A program made the position numbers and the translations under genes. Source: Acidimicrobiales bacterium (GTDB lineage: Bacteria; Actinomycetota; Acidimicrobiia; Acidimicrobiales; SHLQ01). From it: DNA of 10,491 bases. The notes below the pieces were generated by a model that made no database searches, was not told where the DNA came from, and worked only from the letters and a program-made list of their open reading frames with translations. Positions 5,622 to 10,491 of this stretch are shown here, one piece after another (position 1 is the first letter of the stretch; every line of letters begins with the position of its first letter). The stretch is from assembly GCA_013002375.1 (NCBI GenBank), contig JABDJW010000136.1, positions 1 through 10,491 on the forward strand, written 5' to 3'.

Positions 5622-7628
5622 GTGAGCGCGCGCCGAGTACTACCGAGCCTCGCCATCATCGTGGCCCTGACCGCCGCACTCATGAGCCCCGTCGCGGCCG
5701 GCGAAGCAGCGGTCGTCTCGGTACCCGAGGTGACCGAATCGGCCGACTACGCCTCCGAGCAGTACGGCGACCCGTGGGATTTCGAGCGCGCGACCGATCA
5801 CCCGCTCGTGCCCGGCCTGAACTACCTCCGCACCAGCAACGAGCAGATCAGCAACGGCCGGCTCTCACTCCACGCCGAACCACAGGCCGCGGTGTATCTC
5901 TTGAAGTCGTGGGAGCCGGGTGGTGTGGCCTGGGGTCGCGACGGCGACGACTACCCGATCGACACCAGCCGGTACACCCATTTGGCCTTCCGGATGTACA
6001 ACAGCACGCCCACCAACATCGGCTCCGGCGTGTTCTGGTTCGACTGTGGTTTGCTCCGCCCCGAGTGCCGCGGTGGTGCGACGTTCCTGATCAAGCCGGG
6101 CTGGAACACCTACATCGTTCCGATGGTCAACAACGGCTTCGAGAAGGAATGGACCGGCATCGTGCGGGGGCTTTCGCTCGTCGTGTCGACGATCGAAGCC
6201 GACGTGGAGGTTGACTGGATCCGGCTGTACAAGCCCAACCCGACCGAACCCACGGTCATCACCGGCGAAGCGAACTCGACGGTGTACTGGGATCTCGACA
6301 CCAAAAAGGCCAACAACACGCCGAGCAACCCCAACTGGGGTGTGGTGGGCACGGCCACCGGCGGCGAACTCACCTTCCCGGCGTCGGCCTATCCACCCGA
6401 TCAGTACTACTTCTACACCAGCGACAACGGCGCCTACAGCGCTCCGCTGACGATCAACGATCGCCCGCGACCGGTGGTACTCGACCCCGACAAGGCCGGC
6501 GGGGCCGACTACGCGACCACCATTCGGGGCGACGCGTGGGACTTCTCCCAGGCCTCCGACGTCGCCTCGGTGACCCACATCATCAACACCAGCACGGCGA
6601 GCGGTGTGTTCACCGGCTCCAGCGACGGCACGTCCGATGACTCCCAGGTGTGGCTGTCGATGGGCGCACCCTTCGACTCGAACCGATTTCATCGCTTCGT
6701 GGCCGACGTGTGGTTCGGCGGTCCGTTCTCCTTGGCGGCGGCTCCCGGCGGCGGCATGAACGCACGGCTGGTGTGGCAGCTCGGCCCCGGCGTGTACCGA
6801 GTGACCGACGATCTGGTCGTGCAGCCCGGCTGGAACCACATCGAGATCGATCTGGCCGAACTCACCACCGAGGACATCGAAGGCTCGCACCCCGACACCT
6901 GGAACAACCAGACGATCCAGGCCTTCCGATTCGATCCGACCGAGGACCCCGGTGTCCGTCAGTTCAAGCTCGACAACATCGCCCTCAACGAGGACGATCG
7001 AGGCAACGGCGCGTTCGCGATTCGCTTCCGCGACGATGCGTGGTCCGCCGGCACGACGGCCCGGATCTACGCCGACGCCGACAACACCGGCTACGACGGC
7101 CAGCTGATCGGCACGATGGCGGTCGCCGACGGGGTCAACACCTACCACTGGAAACCGACGGTCACCGGCACTCGCTGGGTGTACACCGAGATGACCGACA
7201 CCAGCGGCGCGACGTCGCAGGCCTACTCGACCGGCCCGGTGCAGGTCATCGCAGCCGCCGGCCCCAAGGGCGTTCCGAACGGCGCACTTTCCGCCACCGT
7301 CGATCGCTATTTCGACCCCTCGATGGCCCAGCTCCTCGACCCGAACCGCACGATCAACACCCCGACGTGGCTCATGCAGGGTTGGGCGCTCGATCCCGAT
7401 ACCACCGCCTCGATCGATGTGTCCTTCCAGGTCGATGGCGTGCACAAGACCGAGGTGACCGCGGCGATGCCGCGCGGCGACATTGCCGCCAGCTTCGGCC
7501 TGGGCCCGAATCACGGGTTCCGGGCGATCGTGCCGGCCCCGCGCGGCGCCACGATCTGCGCCTACGCCCACAACCACGTCGCCGGCCAGCCGCCCAAGGC
7601 GATCGGCTGCGTGACCGCTGACGACTGA
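5622..7628 (+). CDS. Secreted protein with two related beta-sandwich-like repeats and a GWALDPD-type C-terminal domain
   Basis: A 668-residue exported protein. Residues 1-27 are a Sec signal peptide (MSARRVLPSLAIIVALTAAL core, cleavage near PVAAG). Two related units follow: residues 41-205, opening ADYASEQYGDPWDF, and 295-456, opening ADYATTIRGDAWDF. Both contain a later PGWN motif (PGWNTYIV; PGWNHIEIDL) and end with a strand such as DWIRLY or DNIAL. This pattern suggests duplicated carbohydrate-binding-like jelly rolls, each followed by an Ig-like segment (206-285; 457-545). The last domain (about 547-663: QGWALDPDTTASIDVSFQVDG, split by function around the GWALDPD turn, with GPNHGFRAIVPAP and ICAYAHN) resembles a small beta domain repeated in actinomycete secreted amidases and esterases. 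No catalytic motif is seen. Role inferred: surface glycan binding. GTG 5622 has AAGGGAG eight bases upstream. Confidence 0.85.
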   Translation: MSARRVLPSLAIIVALTAALMSPVAAGEAAVVSVPEVTESADYASEQYGDPWDFERATDHPLVPGLNYLRTSNEQISNGRLSLHAEPQAAVYLLKSWEPGGVAWGRDGDDYPIDTSRYTHLAFRMYNSTPTNIGSGVFWFDCGLLRPECRGGATFLIKPGWNTYIVPMVNNGFEKEWTGIVRGLSLVVSTIEADVEVDWIRLYKPNPTEPTVITGEANSTVYWDLDTKKANNTPSNPNWGVVGTATGGELTFPASAYPPDQYYFYTSDNGAYSAPLTINDRPRPVVLDPDKAGGADYATTIRGDAWDFSQASDVASVTHIINTSTASGVFTGSSDGTSDDSQVWLSMGAPFDSNRFHRFVADVWFGGPFSLAAAPGGGMNARLVWQLGPGVYRVTDDLVVQPGWNHIEIDLAELTTEDIEGSHPDTWNNQTIQAFRFDPTEDPGVRQFKLDNIALNEDDRGNGAFAIRFRDDAWSAGTTARIYADADNTGYDGQLIGTMAVADGVNTYHWKPTVTGTRWVYTEMTDTSGATSQAYSTGPVQVIAAAGPKGVPNGALSATVDRYFDPSMAQLLDPNRTINTPTWLMQGWALDPDTTASIDVSFQVDGVHKTEVTAAMPRGDIAASFGLGPNHGFRAIVPAPRGATICAYAHNHVAGQPPKAIGCVTADD

Positions 7629-7656
7629 TCGTCGAGAAAACGGATCGTCGAGAAAA
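7627..7656. repeat. Tandem 14-bp direct repeat at the gene end
   Basis: GATCGTCGAGAAAA occurs exactly at 7627-7640 and again at 7643-7656 (period 16). The first copy includes the last two bases of the secreted-protein stop codon. It is probably a small local duplication in the 3' untranslated region; no function is evident. Confidence 0.7.
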
Positions 7657-7703
7657 TCGGGCCGCCCGGCTGGACCTGACACCGATGTTCAGGCAGAGTG
7701 GAC

Positions 7704-7730
7704 ACCAGAAGCACTGGTTCTGCGGGAACC
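7704..7730 (+). other. Overlapping alternative hairpins before the terminator
   Basis: ACCAG (7704-7708) can pair with CTGGT (7714-7718), and GGTTC (7716-7720) can pair with GAACC (7726-7730). The two share bases 7716-7718 and so exclude each other. The second hairpin has the loop TGCGG, nearly the same as the loop of the terminator ten bases further on. This may be a 3' untranslated region structure or part of a small RNA. Confidence 0.35.
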
Positions 7731-7739
7731 AATGAGAAC

Positions 7740-7780
7740 GCTCCGAGGCTTTGCGGGAAGCCTCGGAGCTTCTTCTTTTT
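7740..7780 (+). terminator. Strong intrinsic terminator
   Basis: GCTCCGAGGCTT (7740-7751) and AAGCCTCGGAGC (7758-7769) form a perfect 12-bp stem with the loop TGCGGG, followed at once by TTCTTCTTTTT (7770-7780). It lies 111 bases after the secreted-protein gene and before the acetyltransferase, so it closes the cluster that begins with phoD. On the other strand there is no T-run after the stem, so it works in the plus direction. Confidence 0.93.
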
Positions 7781-7801
7781 CAGTGCAGGCCGTCGCTGCC
7801 C

Positions 7802-7834
7802 AGTAGTGTCGCGCTCCGAAGTAGTGTCTCCGCG
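7802..7834 (+). promoter_or_regulatory. Candidate leaderless promoter of the acetyltransferase gene
   Basis: TAGTGT at 7822-7827 fits an actinobacterial TAnnnT -10 box and ends exactly 7 bases before GTG 7835, so transcription would start at or next to the start codon. The nine bases AGTAGTGTC occur twice, at 7802-7810 and 7820-7828. No ribosome binding site is present, which agrees with a leaderless message. The -35 region shows no clear match. Confidence 0.5.
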
Positions 7835-8362
7835 GTGGCTTCGATCCGCCCCGCCGTCCGAGCCGACATCACGACGATGCAAGCGATCGAGCTCGACGCT
7901 GGCCGCCGGTTCGCCGACATCGGCATGCCCGAAACCGCCGCGGCTCCGCCACCCACCGCGGCGGAGCTGATCGAACCGATCGAGTCCGGCCGGGCCTGGG
8001 TCGCCGAGGATTCGGACGGAACGGTGGTCGGTTTCGCCGTGGCGGCCATCGTCGACCGACAGGCCCACCTGTCCCAAGTCAGCGTGCCGGTGGCGGGCGG
8101 CGGCCGCGGCGTGGGACGAGCACTCGTCGATGCCGTCGTGGAGTGGGGCCACTCTGCGGGCTGCGAGTGGCTGACCCTCACCACGTTCCGTGACGTGGCG
8201 TTCAACGGGCCGTGGTACACCCGACTGGGTTTCGCGGCCCTACCCGACGACGAGCAAGGGCCCCAACTTCAGGCCATTCGCGCCACCGAGATCGATGCCG
8301 GCCTCGATGCCGAGGCGCCGCGGTTCGCGATGCGCCGGGCGATCAACCCGGCACATTTCTGA
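7835..8362 (+). CDS. GNAT-family N-acetyltransferase
   Basis: A 175-residue cytoplasmic enzyme that should transfer an acetyl group from acetyl-CoA to an amine. It opens (M)ASIRPAVRADITTMQAIEL, the usual beta1-alpha1 of the fold. Motif A is clear: LSQVSVPVAGGGRGVGRALV (about residues 88-107), where GRGVGRA is the R/Q-x-x-G-x-G/A pyrophosphate-binding loop, followed by the helix VDAVVEWGHSAG. The strand WLTLTTFRDVAFN and the WYTRLGF segment (about 136-144), which includes the conserved Tyr, complete the fold. The substrate is unknown; it looks like a single-domain small-molecule or peptide acetyltransferase. The start is GTG 7835: longer forms would begin inside the terminator, and the next ATG would remove the first strand. 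A TAGTGT box 7 bases upstream suggests a leaderless transcript. Separated from the upstream cluster by a strong terminator. Confidence 0.88.
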   Translation: MASIRPAVRADITTMQAIELDAGRRFADIGMPETAAAPPPTAAELIEPIESGRAWVAEDSDGTVVGFAVAAIVDRQAHLSQVSVPVAGGGRGVGRALVDAVVEWGHSAGCEWLTLTTFRDVAFNGPWYTRLGFAALPDDEQGPQLQAIRATEIDAGLDAEAPRFAMRRAINPAHF

Positions 8363-8394
8363 TGGTTCGAATGTGAAGGACAGCGCGCCACCCC

Positions 8395-8409
8395 AGTAGC
8401 GTGCTGTGA
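8395..8409 (+). promoter_or_regulatory. Candidate leaderless promoter of the cupredoxin lipoprotein gene
   Basis: AGTAGCGT at 8395-8402 contains TAGCGT (8397-8402), again ending 7 bases before the ATG at 8410. It matches the box before the acetyltransferase gene in seven of eight bases (AGTAGYGT) and in spacing. No Shine-Dalgarno sequence is present. No clear -35 is seen. Confidence 0.5.
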
Positions 8410-9684
8410 ATGCGTTCACGAGTGGGAACAATCGCGCTGGCGACGGCGCTGCTTCTGGCCGGTTGCGGCCTCGAAGACGGCACTGATGCTCAACCAGAAC
8501 CGACCGCCGTTGTGCTGGGGGCCGTCGAATTCGCCCCCACAACGACGGCGCCGACACCGAGCACCACCGCGGCCCCGCCGGTCACGGTGGCCGGGGCCAA
8601 CGAGGTCGCGTTCGTCGCCGCTGTCGACGACGCCTCCTTCCCCGAGAGCGAGGTCACCGAGGCCAGCGGCGTCTACGGCTTCAGCCGTTACGTGTGGACC
8701 GAAACCGCCAGCGGCAAGATCGCGCCGCTTCTGGTGGAGGGTCCGCGCGGCGCCCAGTTCCGTTGTCAGGATCCGAGTGAGCCGTGCAGCTACGGCGAGC
8801 TCAAGGCGCTGGCCGAGTCCGACGAGCCGGTTCCGGCCTCTCTCGGCATGGCCCGCGACGAACTCGGTCAGTTGGTCAGCCAGCTCGATCAGCTCAACAG
8901 TCGGCTCGACAGCGTGACCAGCATCGAGCAGGCCTGCGCGGAAGGATTCCGGGTCGAGACGGAACAGAACGCGAACATGGGGATTCACATGAGCAACCCG
9001 GCCCTGATCGGCGACGGCTTCGATCCGGCCCAGCCCGAAATGTTGCTGTTCGCCAAAGAGGGCGGCGAACTGATCCCGCGGGCCGAGCAGGGCACCTGCA
9101 CCGACGACGGACGCTGGACGGGTGACCCCGGCTATCAGGTCGTCGGAGCGGCGTATCTGCAACCGATCACCCCCGAGCACCCCGAAGGCTTCGCCGGACC
9201 GATCGACAACTGGCACATCCACTACAGCTCCTGCTCGGGCGCGTCGAGCGACTCGATCCAGGGCGACCAAGAATCATGCATCGAAGCGGGTGGCGTCTGG
9301 TTCGACCGCACACCGGTCTGGATGATGCACGCGTATGCGGCCGACGGCTTCGACAGCCAAGAAGGTGTGTTCGCCATGTACAACGGCTCGATCTGGCCGC
9401 TCGGCGAGGACCTCACGCTCAACGGTTCGCGCGCCGATGCCGATGCCAGCGCGGTGCAGATCGTCGGGTTCGATTACGGCACGATCGAGATCAACGCCCG
9501 CGAGAACATCACCTTCAGCAATGCCGACAGCCTCCCCCACACCGTCACCGCCACCGAGGGCGACTTCGACAGCGGGCTGCTCGGGCCCGGCGGAAGCTAT
9601 ACGACCAGCTTCGATTCGCCGGGTGAATACGCAATCTATTGCGTTCTTCACCCCCAGATGACGGCCACGGTCGTCGTCGAATGA
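8410..9684 (+). CDS. Lipoprotein with a His/Cys-rich domain and a C-terminal cupredoxin domain
   Basis: A 424-residue lipoprotein. Residues 1-18 are a signal with lipobox LLAGC (Cys19). A Thr/Pro-rich linker (41-58, with APTTTAPTPSTTAAPP) leads to a region with the helix MARDELGQLVSQLDQLNSRL. The middle domain (about 188-330) contains NMGIHMSNPALI, QPEMLLF, VVGAAYL, NWHIHYSSC, TPVWMMHAYA and GVFAMYN. His193, His269, His271 and His307 and several Cys could bind metal or form disulfides. I have seen this kind of domain in uncharacterised bacterial exported proteins. The last about 75 residues are a plastocyanin-like cupredoxin with a complete type 1 copper set: His377 (SLPHTV), Cys411, His414 and Met417 (YCVLHPQM). 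Likely role: copper-dependent electron transfer, or copper or substrate handling, on the outer membrane face. A leaderless ATG follows a TAGCGT box. Confidence 0.87.
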   Translation: MRSRVGTIALATALLLAGCGLEDGTDAQPEPTAVVLGAVEFAPTTTAPTPSTTAAPPVTVAGANEVAFVAAVDDASFPESEVTEASGVYGFSRYVWTETASGKIAPLLVEGPRGAQFRCQDPSEPCSYGELKALAESDEPVPASLGMARDELGQLVSQLDQLNSRLDSVTSIEQACAEGFRVETEQNANMGIHMSNPALIGDGFDPAQPEMLLFAKEGGELIPRAEQGTCTDDGRWTGDPGYQVVGAAYLQPITPEHPEGFAGPIDNWHIHYSSCSGASSDSIQGDQESCIEAGGVWFDRTPVWMMHAYAADGFDSQEGVFAMYNGSIWPLGEDLTLNGSRADADASAVQIVGFDYGTIEINARENITFSNADSLPHTVTATEGDFDSGLLGPGGSYTTSFDSPGEYAIYCVLHPQMTATVVVE

Positions 9685-9692
9685 GATCTTGC

Positions 9693-9719
9693 TAAATTTG
9701 AAGGATCGGACGGCCGATC
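9693..9719 (+). promoter_or_regulatory. Possible promoter and short hairpin before the last gene
   Basis: TAAATT at 9693-9698 is an AT-rich -10-like box in otherwise GC-rich DNA. Downstream, GATCGG (9704-9709) and CCGATC (9714-9719) form a 6-bp hairpin with the loop ACGG. A run of G (9724-9728) touches the ATG at 9729. The hairpin lacks a T-run, so a terminator for the upstream gene is not supported. Confidence 0.3.
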
Positions 9720-9728
9720 TTGCGGGGG

Positions 9729-10491
9729 ATGGATTTCTCCCGGGGTCGAACCGCCGGTTCGACCCTTTCCCGCCGCCGGCCGCGCATCGCGCTGCTGCTC
9801 ATCGCGCTCGTACTCATCCCCGGTAGCGCTCTGGGCTTCGAGGTCAGGGCCAACCTCGACCGCATCGATTCCGATCGGATCGCGGCTGAGCAGATCATCG
9901 AGTTGTCGACACAACGCCTGGCGGCCATTCAGCTCGAAGCCGCCATCGCCGATGAGCGCAACTGGGCGGTCGTGGTGCTCGGCGTCGAGGACTTCAACGT
10001 CGACAACGCAGTCGTGACCGAGATTCTCGGCCTCGACATCGAGGAGACCTATGTGCAGAGTCGCGCCACGGTCGATTCGCTCCTCACCCGATACGGGCCC
10101 GAATTGACGGCCCTGGTCGAAGAAGCGCGGGGTAGCCAAGACACCGTCGAAGCCGTGGCGTCGGGCTACGGCGGGGCCGAACAATGGGCGCGCGCCGTCG
10201 GCGAAGCGGCCGCCACGCGCTTGAACCGGATCGCGGCGCGCACGCCCAACGGTGACGTCATCTCCGACCGACTCGCCTATGTCGATTCGGCGGCGGCCGT
10301 GGCCCGAGCGCTCACCGGTGAGCACACCAACTACTTCGGGTCTCGCTACTTCGTCGGCCGATCGGACCCGCAACGACAGCTCCGCGAGTTGGTCTCCGAC
10401 CGACGCGACTTCATCTCGGCAACGGAGGCATTGCTGAACTCGCCGACCGACTCGCCGGCCCTCGAGGCGGAGTTGGCCGAAATGCTGGCAT
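9729..10491 (+). CDS. Membrane-anchored sensor-like protein, N-terminal part (cut by the right edge)
   Basis: The frame is open from ATG 9729 to the window edge (254 residues plus one base). A basic cytoplasmic end (SRRRPR, 14-19) is followed by one transmembrane helix (IALLLIALVLIPGSALGFEV, 20-39). The rest is almost entirely helical: DSDRIAAEQIIELSTQRLAA, an ADERNWAVVVLG segment (74-85), ETYVQSRATVDSLLTRYGPE (106-125), an Arg/Ala-rich helix and RQLRELVSDRRDFI (217-230). Such four-helix periplasmic-type regions, with an ER-containing helix reminiscent of nitrate/nitrite-sensing domains, usually precede a second membrane helix and a GGDEF, histidine kinase or chemoreceptor output domain. The output domain is outside the window, so the class is inferred. 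The start is fairly sure: it is the first ATG and gives a normal membrane anchor. Transcribed in the same direction as the cupredoxin gene, 44 bases downstream. Confidence 0.75.
   Translation, partial: MDFSRGRTAGSTLSRRRPRIALLLIALVLIPGSALGFEVRANLDRIDSDRIAAEQIIELSTQRLAAIQLEAAIADERNWAVVVLGVEDFNVDNAVVTEILGLDIEETYVQSRATVDSLLTRYGPELTALVEEARGSQDTVEAVASGYGGAEQWARAVGEAAATRLNRIAARTPNGDVISDRLAYVDSAAAVARALTGEHTNYFGSRYFVGRSDPQRQLRELVSDRRDFISATEALLNSPTDSPALEAELAEMLA

Noticed and set aside
5865..7682. A 605-codon open frame on the minus strand opposite the secreted-protein gene
   Set aside because: Its translation is Arg/Gly/Val/Asp-rich with no recognisable motif, while the plus frame has a signal peptide, a ribosome binding site and repeated domains. 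Long antisense frames are expected at this GC content.
7751..7834. An upstream TTG start for the acetyltransferase
   Set aside because: It lies inside the terminator stem, adds 28 residues without family character, and is far from the TAGTGT box.
9648..10373. A 241-codon minus-strand frame opposite the last gene
   Set aside because: No motif or signal, and it overlaps the cupredoxin C-terminus. The plus frame has a clear membrane helix and a coherent helical region.

Overview
The window is high-GC DNA whose genes use mostly G/C in the third codon position. The gene set suggests a free-living, probably aquatic or soil actinomycete: Tat and Sec exported proteins, actinobacterial-type lipoproteins, a GWALDPD-type C-terminal domain seen in actinomycete secreted proteins, and apparently leaderless genes. 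Class Acidimicrobiia is my best guess, from protein style only. I see no mobile element, CRISPR array, tRNA or rRNA, so this looks like ordinary chromosome rich in envelope and secreted proteins.

Left part (1-2377). On the minus strand is the N-terminal part of a large secreted surface protein, running off the left edge. A gap of about 250 bp holds a STAS-like peptide remnant. Then comes a small plus-strand gene of unknown function. It runs tail to tail into a minus-strand lipoprotein gene and a possible 34-codon coupled ORF or frameshift tail, with stop codons sharing the same bases.

Centre (2378-7780). A divergent promoter region leads into a plus-strand cluster: a Tat-exported PhoD-family alkaline phosphatase/phosphodiesterase, then 10 bp later an LLM-class flavin oxidoreductase, then tadA (tRNA A34 deaminase) in a 4-base ATGA overlap. 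After 78 bp comes a secreted protein of 668 residues with two related beta-sandwich-like repeats. Its ribosome binding site can pair with the end of the tadA spacer. The cluster ends at a textbook intrinsic terminator (7740-7780), preceded by a second hairpin with nearly the same loop.

Right part (7781-10491). A GNAT acetyltransferase and a lipoprotein with a C-terminal cupredoxin (type 1 copper) domain each start exactly 7 nt after a TAGYGT -10-like box, which suggests leaderless transcripts. The last gene, cut by the right edge, is a membrane-anchored protein with a helical extracytoplasmic region, probably the sensor part of a signalling protein.

The common theme is the cell surface: phosphate scavenging outside the membrane, a copper lipoprotein, surface or carbohydrate-binding proteins and a membrane sensor. 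The tRNA deaminase and the flavin enzyme are cytoplasmic housekeeping or metabolic functions carried in the same transcript as phoD. The most interesting items are the His/Cys-rich domain fused to a cupredoxin, the possible translational lock before the 668-residue protein, the matched leaderless promoters, and the frameshift-like tail of the minus-strand lipoprotein.
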